A DNA stretch of 64,000 nucleotides. Source: Pseudeuparius sepicola (taxonomy: Eukaryota; Arthropoda; Insecta; Coleoptera; Anthribidae). The position numbers were made by a program, and so were the translations under genes. The stretch covers positions 34,881,278 to 34,945,277 of the forward strand of contig OY987302.1 in the NCBI GenBank assembly GCA_963920635.1, given 5' to 3'. Shown here piece by piece: positions 44,536-55,959 of this stretch (position 1 is the stretch's first letter; each line of letters starts with the position of its first letter). The notes beneath the pieces were generated by a model that was not told where the DNA came from, searched no databases, and saw nothing but the letters and a program-made list of their open reading frames with translations.

Positions 44536-45395
44536 GGGTTTTAAGAAGAAAATAAAAAAGTAATTACTAATTAAAAATTTCAAATTAGGTTTATATTTGT
44601 CCTTATCTCTTTCAAATGTATAGTGCATCTGAGATAATTATTAAACTTTTGTATCAATAGGGTCCCATTAAGCCATACAAGTTATTCAACCAATTTCACG
44701 TTTACTGATTGCTCAATTTTTAGGGACAAGTTCCAATCTAATTTTTCTACCGATTTCTAGTCAAACTCAAAGGAAAAGTCCCTTTCATCAGAAACACTTG
44801 TATTGAAACACCAAAATATGTAGATCAATAGGTTAGCGTTTGAATTCTCAGATCACAGAGTACTAGTAGGTATTTCATACAATTATTTTCGGAAAAAAAC
44901 GTGAATTTTATTGTTCATAATTTTAGTATCACTTTTCTTAGCATCTAAATTCTCAAACTATTATTCTACACATAGTTTTATCATGAAACCTATGTAATTA
45001 AAAGTGTAGAATTTCAACAAAAATAAATCGTAAAATGATTTGATGAATTGATGATTTGATGCCATTTTCACTATTCAAATCTTAGTATAAAAGAATATCC
45101 TAATCCCGAGTATCCCCCACTAAAATCGTCACTAAAAAATCTCTAGCCCTAAAATCTGAAAATAGGTAGGTATATCCAATCCTCAGGTCAGAACTCGTTT
45201 GGTACCCGATCGATAATCTGAACGTTGATTTCTCAGTATTTCATTGCTTTCAGCTACAGTCACAAAAAATCCATTCCTGTACCAAAGTTAAAATTTCTCG
45301 CATAAACTGATCAAAGCATATTCGAAAAATTCCTTTATTTTCACCAATCAAATCTTAGTAACACTTGTGTATGTCTTGTCTCACATATTCCTAAT

Positions 45396-45600
45396 AATAG
45401 GTTACCGAAAATGAAAATCTGAAAAAAGTCGCGTGGAAATTTTTGCCACAAATGGTCCCCAGTATAATCGACTTCTACCTACGAGCAAGAACCTTGACTA
45501 CCCGATGGCAATCAATAGGTTACCGAGAATGAAAATCTGAAAAAGTCCCCTGGAAATTTGGTTAGAAAAATGTTCCCCCGACCCCCAGTATAATGTCTAT
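45396..45600 (+). repeat. Tandem duplication, period about 115 bp
   Basis: AATAGGTTACCGA, AATGAAAATCTGAAAAA and CCCCAGTATAAT recur in order. Confidence 0.75.
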
Positions 45601-45930
45601 TCCTATCCTATTGAAAATATCTCTGGTGCTTTTTTCAAACTGTCCAATTCAAAACCGGGAAATTGTGGTCGAATGCTATCCCAGTTCTGTCGACCCTAGC
45701 CACATGTGTAATTGTCACCTCTGCACAATAATTCGGTTTTCTCAAGTTTGGGAAAATTACAGAAAGTTCTTAGTACTTGCTGGGGAGTTTTCCTAAAAAC
45801 TGACCTCTGAAGAAAGTCGCGGAAAATTTTTGGAAAAATTCGCAGACAGTTAGTCACATTTTTACCCATTTATAGGCGCATAAGGATTAACATGGGGAAA
45901 ATGTTCTCGTACTCTCATAGCCTATCTACT

Positions 45931-46162
45931 AAGCCATGTACGTTAAGGTAATTGCTTGTCACGAGAAATTTTCATAAAAGTAGGTACCAATTAATTTTAT
46001 TGGACGGTGATTGGTTGACAAGCAAGTACTTGCCAAAGTATGTATTTTCTATACAATTATCGCCCGACAAGCTTTTTGATTTCAAAAGCGCATGTCGCAA
46101 TTTAGCATTGAATTACCTTAACGAAAAGCTAAACGTATTTTATTCGTTTTACTACATGGCTT
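45931..46162. mobile_element. Small inverted-repeat element
   Basis: CGTTAAGGTAATT at 45941-45953 and its inverse at 46111-46123, enclosed by AAGCCATGTA and TACATGGCTT. Possible MITE; no target duplication established. Confidence 0.45.
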
Positions 46163-46439
46163 AAATAAAAGCTTGTTTTTAAAAAGTTCCTTATTTTTTT
46201 TATTTTGTGCCTTTTGGTAGATATTTGGTTCCCATGTCACGAGGGTGGTAAAGAAATTTAGTCCATCATCTTGGGTATCCGCCATATTGGATTTAGTATG
46301 ACGTCACCCACCGTTTCGTTTTCTACTCGTGAAACCCTTTCTTCTGATACCCATCTCAAGGAGCCTGTGAAGAAATAAGTAATCTGCTATTTTGGGGCAG
46401 CCGCCATCTTGGATTTAGTATGAGGTCGCTGACCTTGTC

Positions 46440-46540
46440 GTTTTCTATAATAATAATATAATAATAATAGTAATAATTCTCACCCTCACAATACTCCAAA
46501 CTAGGAGTACCCCAGAAGCAACCACATGCTTGTGCGGGGG
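46440..46540 (-). repeat. (TAA)n with a retroelement-like 3' end
   Basis: TAA repeats followed by TTCTCACCCTCACAATACTC and ACCCCAGAAGCAA; the same string follows TAA repeats at 58138 and recurs in the 60-kb array. Likely the 3' end of one retroelement family on the minus strand. Confidence 0.6.
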
Positions 46541-47083
46541 AACCCTTGCATTTGATAATCATGTCGAGGAGGTGGTGAAGAAATATGTAATCCGCCATCT
46601 TGGAGCGGAGGACATTTTGAATAAATTACAATACTGAGTATACCTACTAGATTGCATTGTCACCAGAACCAAATGTGCGTGTGCAAAATTTCAGCTCAAT
46701 GGGTTAGGTGGAGATGGAAGTGGTTTAAAATTAAGTTGCAAGATTTGACCACATATACACACTAACAGAGCAAGTTAAATAAAAGCTTGTAATAAGATCA
46801 TTTTGACGGTAAAACGTTTTAGTTGAATCCCAATTTTTACTTATTTATTATGTTTTAATTTTTAACAGAGATCTCATAAACGTAATTTAAATATAGCTTA
46901 AATTAATTTCATTTTTTCAGATAAATTAGAAAAATATATAACTCGTTCGTAAATGTCTCGCTTGTTACAAAAAATCACGCTTTTTAAATGCCTATGTAAA
47001 CACCCTAGTTTTCATAATTTCCAAGTAGAAAAATATATTTACTACCAAATTATTTATTTATTGGGATTTATTATCGAATTGTA

Positions 47084-47556
47084 CAGGGTGTTCCCGTATA
47101 TTTTGACCCACGCCTAGAGCCTTTATTTTTCGAGTTAGAAAAAAATTACTTAAATGAAAGTTGTAGGGTACCAAAGTGTATTGTCCCAAAAATAATGGAC
47201 TGACAGGAATGCTCTTGCCTAATTTGAAATGTTTTTCCATGGCAACTTGATTAAATATAAAGATCGTATTTATCTGCAATTTGAAATACCTGCGAATGCT
47301 TAGAGCAAACATATAACATATTTATATTGTTGGAATCGGAAAATGCGTGCAATTCAAAAAACTACAAATATACAGGGTGTTCCATTTAAAAAAAGTAAGT
47401 TTATATTTTTTCAGAAATTTGCGACTCTCATTTGTTTTATCTAGTAACAGATCCTAGCGGTTCAGAAAAAACCCTACAACTTTCATTTAAGTAATTTTTT
47501 TCTAACTCGAAAAATAAAGGGTCTAGGGCTGGGTCAAAATATACGGGAACACCCTG
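47084..47556. mobile_element. Family E MITE, copy 2
   Basis: Inverse orientation to 19656-20129, ends CAGGGTGTTCCCGTATATTT and inverse, TA on both sides. The inner end motif is at about 47373. Confidence 0.85.
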
Positions 47557-47756
47557 TACGTTCATTTACTCAATAAAAAAATCTGTGGAATTTATTAAGA
47601 CATAAAATGATTTTAGTATACAGTAAAAGTTGTTTGTAATGCTAAAATAGCTTAAATACTATCTATCAATCAACTAATCCAAATGTTGTAAAAGGCCCAT
47701 ATCTCTCACATTTTGAGGCAAAACACGATGAGCGATATTCCAAAGTTATTTGTTGA

Positions 47757-48120
47757 CTATTCAACTGCATACTTGACTTGCCAGATGTCTTTAAAATTCT
47801 TATTTTGCTCAACTTTGACAACCCGCAGAATGGAACTCCCTGTATATTTTTTGTTCAAATTTGGTGTGTGGAGGTTTTAGGATGTCCTAATTAACGCTGT
47901 GGTGTCATATTTTAAATAAAAAAAAACGCTAAATGGTTTTCCTCATTTTTTACTAGAAAAAAATTCGTAGTAGCCTTGAAAATTGAGATTAAGACCTGAA
48001 ATTTTGCACCAACGTAAAAAAAAGAGTTTTTTGCACCTACCGTCAGAAAAAAACCAGGCTAAAATAGGATTAAAAATAAAAAATTTAAAGAGGTGTCTCC
48101 ATTACAAATGAGTCACACTG
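47757..48120. mobile_element. Family A element, right arm only (copy 4)
   Basis: Right end CACACTG plus TA; corresponds in mirror to the left end of copy 3 at 41447. Truncated on its inner side. 47557-47756 is unassigned. Confidence 0.75.
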
Positions 48121-48140
48121 TATATATTTGTATCTATGTA

Positions 48141-49346
48141 CAGGGTGTCCAATTTAGATGGAATAATGCGGATATAACTTTTTAAGGACACCTTGTAAAA
48201 ATGTTTTAGACAAGAGATTTTCAGTTGATCTTTCTGCATATTTTGGTGACCTTGAATTCTTTTGGAGCTAGTCATTTTCTTACTACGGCAACCAACTTTG
48301 TTTTTTAAATGGCACCATACACTTTTCTGTTCAAATTTGGAATCAGCTCCTTTTTGTGTATACAAACATGTAAAATTTCATTGGGGTTGCATAAGAATAT
48401 TTTTGAGAAAAAACAGAATTTTTGCAAGTACGCCAAAATTTAAATTCGAGAGCGTTGCCTAAAAAAGTAGGCCACGCCTAATGAAAATTTTGACACTTAC
48501 GTATGTCATTATGACAACCGCGTTATTGGTCCATTTGTTATCAATGGTAATTTGACTGGCAAAAGGTATTTGGATCTTTTGCAAAATGAGGTTATTCCCG
48601 CCCTTGGTATGCCAATCCAGGATATCTGGTGCCAGCAAGATGAAGCAACTCCCCATTACCACCGTGATGTGCGCCGCTATTTAAACCAAGTCTTTCCACA
48701 ATCTTGGATTGGCAGAAGAGGGGCCATAGAATGGCCTCCGAGATCTCCCGATCTTACCCCGTGTGATTTTTTTCTTGCGGGGACACCTAAAATCCATGAA
48801 TCGTCCCCAAAATTAGAACAGCACTTACAGACTGGGCCCTTGTCTCGCTGTGAATGGAGAACATTTCGAGCATTTCATTAATTGATTTTTAGGTACCATT
48901 GATTTATTATGCCTAATTATTTATTAATAAACAAATTTTGCAAGTTTAACATGATTTACCTGTCGCCGGTAAGTTATCATTACATGCAAAAATGTCAAAA
49001 TTTTCATTAGGCATGGTCTACTTTTAGGCAACGCTCTCGAATTTAAATTTTGGCGTACTTGTAAAAATTCTAATTTTTCTCAAAAATTTTCTTATGCAAC
49101 CCCAATGAAATTTTACATGTTCGTATGCACAAAAATGTGCTGATTCCAAATTTGAACAGAAAAATGTATCGTGCTATTTAAAAAAAAACAAAGTTGGTGG
49201 CCGTAGCAACGAAATGACTAGCTACCAAAAAATTCAAGGTCATCAAAATATGCACATAGATCAAGTGAAAAACTCTTGTCTGAAATATTTATACAAGGTG
49301 AATTTAAAAAGTTCTATTCATTATTCCATCTAAATTGGGCACCCTG
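48141..49346 (+). mobile_element. Family D mariner-type element, copy 2
   Basis: Ends CAGGGTGTCCAATTTAGATG and inverse of CAGGGTGCCCAATTTAGATG, TA at both sides. Mirror partner of 40234-41412, with transposase on the plus strand. Confidence 0.85.
48474..48881 (+). pseudogene. Tc1/mariner transposase, catalytic part (DD41D spacing)
   Basis: The frame encodes NENFDTYVCHYDNRVIGPF, then IPALGMPIQDIWCQQDEATP (second catalytic Asp), RWIGRRG-like SWIGRRGAIEWPP and RSPDLTPCDFFLAG (third Asp). There are 41 residues between the QQD and the TPCD aspartates, the spacing that defines the DD41D (rosa-like) branch rather than DD34D mariner. The C-terminus is frameshifted: VNGEHFEHF can be read in a neighbouring frame near 48860. 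The N-terminal DNA-binding half is absent. Its cut-and-paste function is lost, but related intact copies could have mobilised the family. Confidence 0.8.
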
Positions 49347-49467
49347 TATTTATATGTATTATCATTATTCCATTTTTGTCTCAAAATTATTTTATTTTAC
49401 TCATTTTTTCCCAACTTTAGCAACAAAATTTTTCAAACCATAGTATTGGTGAGAATAGGGCTGTATA

Positions 49468-50946
49468 CAGGGTGATTCACGTAAGTGGTTCATTAGAAGT
49501 TTACGGGGAAGGAGTGCGAATTTTGATTTGAAATTTTGGTTACTTATATAACAGGTTGTAAACTTTCTTTCTAAAATATTTTCAACTTCTGATCACTTCC
49601 GGTTATACCGGAAGTCGATAGCAACTTTGTTATTTCAAATAGAACACCCTATATATTATTACACCATTTGGTTCCCCATTAAATTCCAAATCTTTTTTCT
49701 GAATATAATGTGTACCCTATTCCTAACCCTTTTCGAGATATTTTTGATTTTTTTGAGTGTTGCAGCCATCGACCATAGTGATGATAACTTTGAAATTTAT
49801 TTCAAAATATTTTACAGGGTGTTCGGGAAAAAATTCCCAATATCAACATCAAAAAATTTAAAAATCTCTTTTTTTTTTCAAATGGAAACCATATTTTTTT
49901 ATTGCACCATTGAAATGCTTGAAGCAACAATACAAAATTAAATAATACTAACAATTACATAATAATAGGTACTAGAAGAAAAAACAAGAAACTACATAGG
50001 TATAAGTAAAACACTTTATTCATATTATGCTATTTACCTGTTACATATTTACATTTGCTTCTTTTTGTTTGGACCTTGCCATGGACTATGAAATTTCGTT
50101 CGAATTTTCTGAATTTTCTTTTCGTCAAAAACTCTAATTGTTCTTTCTAAAATTATTCTTTTACACTCTCCATGAGTGTAAAACATGTTCAAAATATCTT
50201 CGTTGGAATAGTTAATTAAAGCCATTCTTGTCAACAGTTAATATTTTATTGTTTGGAACACAATAAATGACAATCACAAATGAAAAATCCATGGCCGCCT
50301 ATTAGAAAAGGTTCGATGTTTCTTGATATGGAGCACCAAAAATACGTATTTTGTGTAATAACGAAGCAACCGCTTCATTTAGACATATAGTGTGTTATAT
50401 CTTTTTGAACTGTCTTTTCACAAGCATATCAATGGTGCAATAAAAAAATATGGTTTCCATTTGAAAAAAATGAGATTTTTCAATTTTTCGATGTTGATAT
50501 TGAGAATTTTTTCCCGAACACCCTGTAAAATACTTTGAAATGGCATACAGACCATTTAATAAAGTTGACTTTCGCCTACGACAGTCCAAAATTTCAGTTT
50601 TCCAGATTCATAAATTTCAAAGTTATCATCACTATGGTCGATGGCTGCAACACTCAAAATAATCAAAAATTTGCGAATAACTCGAAAAGGGTTAGGAATA
50701 GGGTACACATTATATTCAGAAAAAAGATTTGGAATTTAATGGGGAACCAAATGGTGTAATAATATACAGGGTGTTCTATTTGAAATAACAAAGTTGCTAT
50801 CGACTTCCAGTATAACCGGAAGAGATCGGAAGTTGAAAATATTTTAGAAAGTTTATAACCTGTTATATAAGTAACCAAAATTTCAAATCAAAATTCGCAC
50901 TCCTTCCCCGTAAACTTCTAATGAACCACTTACGTGAATCACCCTG
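49468..50946 (-). mobile_element. Mariner-type element C with three concentric end pairs
   Basis: 1,479 bp, ends CAGGGTGATTCACGTAAGTG and its inverse, TA at 49466-49467 and 50947-50948. Inside lie two more pairs: CACCCTATATA (about 49645) with TATACAGGGTG (about 50763), and CAGGGTGTTCGGG (49815) with CCCGAACACCCTG (50513-50525). The outer about 180 bp on each side therefore look like complete mini-elements. Carries a transposase N-terminus. Confidence 0.85.
50049..50234 (-). pseudogene. N-terminal helix-turn-helix of a transposase in element C
   Basis: The 61-codon minus-strand frame begins MTRMALINYSNEDILNMFYT followed by HGECKRIILERTIRVF: the ysneE...m...yGe..rn...A.rly pattern of the DUF4817-type helix-turn-helix that starts many insect mariner-like transposases. 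Nothing of the catalytic domain remains. The domain would bind the element's own ends. Confidence 0.6.
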
Positions 50947-51427
50947 TATAGGAAAAAAATTACAGGATGCATAAACGTATATTTTCATAACAAATATTTT
51001 AGGTTCTCATTCGTTTTCCTCGTCAGAGTAACAGTTTTTGAGAAAAATCAGAAAACGGGCTCCAGGTCACATAAGTGGGTGGTATTTGAAGCAAAAGGGG
51101 ATGAAACTCCCTTCTGAGAAGTGGGATCTCTTTTAATCTGTATTTGGATGTCTATTAAATTTACCTAGATTAAAAATATCTGAACGCTAAAACGGTAACA
51201 TCTAAAAATGCACCAGTATGAGATAAATATTATATCGTATAAGCAAATGGTACATTCAAAAGCCTTCTCAGTCCCGTTGAGCTGGCAACATTGCTGGTAT
51301 TCACAATGCTGTAAGACGTAGCAAAAATTATACAAACGGGCTCCACTTTGAGGTTCTATATGTCGGGGTTGACAACGACTGTTAACCATCATAAAAAATT
51401 TTTTTCGTATATTCCTACCCCTCTAAA

Positions 51428-53037
51428 GGAAACAAGTTAGCCCCAAAACAAAAATATGACTTTGAAAGTTTGAGGAGAGGATTCAATTAAGCTATTAACA
51501 ATCAAACCATACACGAAATGAAAAAAATTAAATTTCCTATCTCTGTGAAGTCCGTCGTATATCTTATATACATTCTTACATAACGGTGCTTGTATCATCC
51601 ACCAAAACATTACGGATTTCGTAACATCCGTGCAGCGTTGCCACTTCTCCGACTGTTGCACTACAATCACGGCGATAAATAAGCAGATGGAAGGGCGGGG
51701 GCCGCTGCAGTGGCTAGTGATTAGTGAACTGTGGATCCGGCGGTGTAATATATATTGTTTACTACGGTTCGACGCAAAGGCTGTTTGACATGCAGTAAGG
51801 TTTGCCTAAAAAGATATAATCTTTCTCTCGTAACAAACCTTACTGCAGCTCAACACAGGAGGGTGTTTAAACGTAGTAAACTTTGTCTGCAATTTCGCAT
51901 TTTAACACACTTCCTAATCATTATTAGCATTACGTAAATTATAATATCATATTATACTGGTTTGTTGAGTAGTATTATTAGGTAGGTAATGTTTTGAGAA
52001 CAGAAATGATTGAAAATAAAATAAGTAGTAGGTACAAAATCAAACTGACATTTTATAAGCACAGGCACTTGAAACGAAAAAAAAAATCTACGTTTAAAGG
52101 TGGCAGACAGCTACATTGTTTCAAAGAAATACTAAAAATAAAGTAACAACCAAAAAAGACATAAAACCATTTAAAAACAATTTTGGGACAATTATTGTTT
52201 GAAATGGACATAAATGTAGGCCCGGAAAGCTAATTATTTATTTTAAGGTGGAACTCGCAGTGGTATTAAAGTAGCAATCTTTTGGACCCATTTTTTTCCG
52301 TTATTTTCCAACCAATTTTGATGATTTTTGTTTTATTATATTCAGAAAAGTAATAGCAAGAGATTGATGATTTTACCTTTTTGATATTCTGATTTATTTA
52401 TTCAAAAATCGTATTTCTAGGCCGAAAATCAAAATTCTAAAACCATCAATCGATCGGTACTAAACAGTTTCCTTTTTTTAAATCGGGAAAAAAAGTGAAA
52501 AATGTCAGTAAAAAATGGGATTTAGTGACATTTTCTTTCATTTTCTTCGGCTGGCGTACTCCCCTACGTATGGAACGCGGAGAGGGGCATCGCCGGGGTC
52601 GCACGTGACTTGTAGCGATGCAGTTTTTATTGCTTTTTAAAAAATATGATGATTCCGTCATTCCAGAATTAGCTCAGGAAGTGGTTTGTCGGTTTAACAG
52701 CGACGGATTTCCGATATTTCGTGTATGCTTTGGTGTTATTATTGTGTTGTTTTGTTGATACGTTCTTTTTGAACATTTTGTTGTTTTGTTTTTGACATTG
52801 CCGCTGTTATTTTTGCTGTTAGTGTTGTTGTTTTGTTATCATATTGTTGACTTAACGTTGGTTATAAAAGGTCGCGAAGAAAACCGAAAAGCAGGAGGAT
52901 TTCTGTTAGGAAAATTTTGCTATTGACTATTGACTTTATTATTATATGATTCACTACTTGTATACCTAACATAATTTATTTATTAGTATAAACAATCGAA
53001 AGGGTTGTTTAAAAACAAGATGCCATAATTTCTGGTA
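51428..53037. other. Unassigned; contains one structured hairpin
   Basis: No coding. The hairpin at 51757-51881 is listed next. Confidence 0.35.
51757..51881. repeat. Nested hairpin of 125 bp
   Basis: GTTTACTACG (51757-51766) pairs with its inverse at 51872-51881; inside, TGCAGTAAGGTTTG (51791-51804) pairs perfectly with 51834-51847 around a 29-nt loop. Confidence 0.8.
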
Positions 53038-53344
53038 CAGGGTGGCCCATCCAAGCGGAAAAAGTGTGCTACGTGGAGACACGTTAACATAAAATCGTCA
53101 CTCAAAAAATGATATTGTAGTAAAAATTAAGGGGAATTCGAGGGTGTAATTTTGTATACGGGGATCGGTAAAAAAGTTATCGCGAAAAAACATTTTTTGC
53201 AAAATAAAAAAAAATATTTTTTTACATACACATACATTAGAGAACCTTTAAGTAGTATTCCCGAATATTCAGTTTTTTAATATAACTTCCGGTTATAGCG
53301 GAAATGAAAGTGGTTTTCTCTATTTTACAACTTACACATTTCTC
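53038..53344. mobile_element. One-ended mariner-type fragment
   Basis: Starts CAGGGTGGCCCATCCAAGCG after GTA; no matching second end found in the window. Confidence 0.4.
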
Positions 53345-53348
53345 TTAA

Positions 53349-53690
53349 CCTTCAGAGGACGGGCCTTAAAATATTACGAAACAGACTAGCTGGGGTCTAG
53401 TTGCACCCCATGATTAAATTGTTGGTAACTTTTGTATTCTATTTGATATATTAGCATTAGAAAAAATAAATAACAAATCTATCAACTTTTACGTTTATTT
53501 GTATCAATACAATGTCCAAACTACTAATTAAAGACTCATTACCTAATTTTTTTTTTTTAATTTGAATTTTTGCACTTATTACAAGAAATTTCAAGAACAG
53601 AGTGTTCCATGCAATTCAAAATTTTTGCATGTTACTCACTTGTTCTTACATTTTCTGTCTTTCTTTCTTGGGCACATGAGTAGTATAGCT
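53349..53690 (-). mobile_element. 3' end of a piggyBac-type element
   Basis: TTAA at 53345-53348 is followed by a piggyBac-like end, CCTTCAGAGGACGGGCC. On the minus strand this lies about 200 bp after a transposase C-terminus. GGGGTCTAGTTGCACCCC (about 53394) is a subterminal palindrome. The 5' end is missing. Confidence 0.65.
53557..53680 (-). pseudogene. piggyBac transposase, C-terminal Cys-rich finger
   Basis: The minus strand shows MCPRKKDRKCKNK, VTCKNFE and, in a shifted frame, CMEHSVLEISCNKCKNSN followed by a stop. CP..k.RK...C and C.eH....C..C are the zinc-binding pattern that ends piggyBac transposases. At least two frameshifts or stops break it. The catalytic domain is absent. These enzymes move DNA precisely between TTAA sites. 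Confidence 0.65.
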
Positions 53691-55959
53691 ATGGGGCTAC
53701 GAGCGCAATTTTCCCATGTATTTCTTATGGGAGCTAAAACGTGGTCAACCGCCGCGACTTCGCGAGACCCCCGACAGCGAGGGGTGCCGAAGGTGCCCGG
53801 CTTTCACCGACCATTGACCCAGCCGCGACGCCGGAACATGTCGAGACTCGCAACTAATAAAAAGCCTAACACCTATAGAAAATATTCTAGCTTGCAATAT
53901 GTACGTGACGTAATTCATCGGAAAAAAGTACTTTCTTTCAGTCGTTTGAAATGTGTATTAGTTTCGAGAGCTCGCACGATGTCGAATAAAGATGAAACAC
54001 GAGAAACATTATATGAGTATAAATTTTCTTAAATACCTGAAAATGTGTAACTTAAAAAAATATATATTCGTATATTTAGAGAATAGGACTGTTTCTCAAC
54101 AGGAAAAATTTTGACACAAATTAACCAATTTTAGTTGAGTTTATAACCATCTAATTTAGGTAAGTAAATTTTAAAAAAGGTCCCGACTTCAATCCGAGAA
54201 AGCCAGATCCCGTTCACCAGTTTTTGACTTTTAAAAATATCCCGATGTCATTATCAACAAAGTACCACTAGCTGCAAAATCCTATCTTGTGCAACACGTT
54301 TCCAGTTTAAAATTGTTTTTCGCCCAGCAACCCGTCCCCAAAACGTTGCAAAGCAAGATGAACTAAAATGATGACAGCTAATATTAGTTTGTCAGTCAAA
54401 ACCCCCCAACCCGCATGATAATTTAGATGCCAGTTCTTTCAATCGTTAAAAAATGGTAAAAAACAGGTGAAAATCATGAAAAAGGGACCCCGTTAATTGG
54501 TTTAAGTGCCCACGGAAATTTGCTAGATTTCTAGAGAAAAATACTGTGTCCGAAGCTGTTTAGGGGTTGACATTTTAATATAAACATGAAAAGTCCCCAA
54601 AAAAATCAATTTTGCACTGGAAACATTTTTTTTATCGAAAGTATTGCGGAAATATAGTATCACGATAATGTAAAATACTAGACTTAAAATCTGTTGCTAG
54701 AGGTTCTAATAAAAACCAGGTTATTAAATTAAAAAACCAGGTGCCAAAAATCCAAAGTATGACGTCATACCGCCGGTTTAAAAAAAATGTGTTCCAACAG
54801 TCAAAAAAATCCTTAATCTCCTGAAAATTTAAAATGTTCTGCTAGTTAAGGTGTTCCAATTAAATATAAAAACTATTTAACAGGATCTCACATATTGAAA
54901 AATCTAAATATTGGCCAATATTAATTTACTTACACTCTTATATAAAACAGGACTCTTATTATATAAAACCGGAGCAAGTAACGGGATCTCACGTGTTGTA
55001 TTAGCTAAGCTTCACAAATTAAGCTAGCAATTACATTTTCTACTCTATTTTTATAATTATTTTTGGCATATCACCGTTTTTACATTTCTGTTTTGGAGAA
55101 AATAGTCCAAGATGCTTGATAATATATCAAAAGAAATTGGATCTTCCAGCGGGGCAGCGAAATTATTAATTAGGATCCATAACACTTTTCACTCTTCAAA
55201 TAAAAAAATCGATCAATTGGACAAGCAGAGACATGTGTTTTTAGGCATAATAATTATAAAATTAAGACATTTTTACACGGCTTATAGCAATGCATTCATT
55301 TTTAGTAGAAAAATAAAAGCGGAAAACTAGTTTTTAGTTTCAGCAAGCCATTACATTTATTTGATTCTCGAAACAAGATACTTTTGTTTAGAGTTAACTC
55401 CGGAAACTTGCTACATTGTAAAAATACACGTACATGTCTTAAGAAAATGCAAGGTTGCATAACCGCGGCTTGGATACTGACTTTTTTATGTTTAGCCTTC
55501 AGTCTGAGCAGTGCGGTTTCGGAGTGAGAAGTTTTTTTGTGTGCAGACTTTACCAATTTAATTATTTTAGTGTGTGAGTTTTCTTGGAATACAGTTTTGG
55601 AGCTATATTCGTGAGTAGCTACTTTATATTAAGGAGAGTTGAAACAGCTTCTTAAAGGTTTTTTTTAAATAAACTTTTGGTAGACTTAACAAGTTTTTCT
55701 CGATTTTTTTTTTGAGAAACGGCTGGGCTGAGATCAAAGAACATACTCGAGAAGCTGTCACAGAAAAGCACTAACGGTCTTCTATATTTTAAAAAATATA
55801 TCACTTCAATGGATTTGCCACCACTAAGCTACGTTTATATTTTCTGTAAATATTCTCACGAAGGAAAAAATATAAACAACTTCTAACAAATTCAAAACCT
55901 TTCGAAATTTTTTTAGTAAACCAAAAAAATATTTCATGGGCAAGATTTTTGGACCGTTT
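53691..55959. other. Unassigned sequence
   Basis: 53700-53850 is GC-rich for this window (a CpG-rich patch). A 157-codon frame spans 53562-54032 but its first part runs antisense to the piggyBac finger and I see no domain in the rest. The remainder is AT-rich. Confidence 0.35.

Larger units (their letters stand above)
42931..47083. other. Spacer of the palindrome, no genes seen
   Basis: AT-rich, with the local duplications listed separately. No coding above chance. Confidence 0.4.
37016..51427. repeat. 14.4-kb imperfect palindrome of nested elements
   Basis: The left arm (37016 to about 41815) and right arm (about 47757-51427) contain the same components in mirror order: element B, then D, then A, with matching junctions. 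Outer ends are CTTTAGAGGGGTAGGAAT (37016) and its inverse (51410-51427). Later insertions differ between arms: P and an A copy only on the left, C only on the right. The centre (42391-47756) is not mirrored. Confidence 0.8.
49349..51427. repeat. Element B, right-arm copy, split by C
   Basis: 49349-49467 and 50947-51427 are the two halves. Joined at the TA they match the left-arm B in inverse. Confidence 0.8.

Noticed and set aside
53562..54032. 157-codon plus-strand frame
   Set aside because: Its first 40 codons are antisense to a clear piggyBac finger; the rest has no domain and odd composition.
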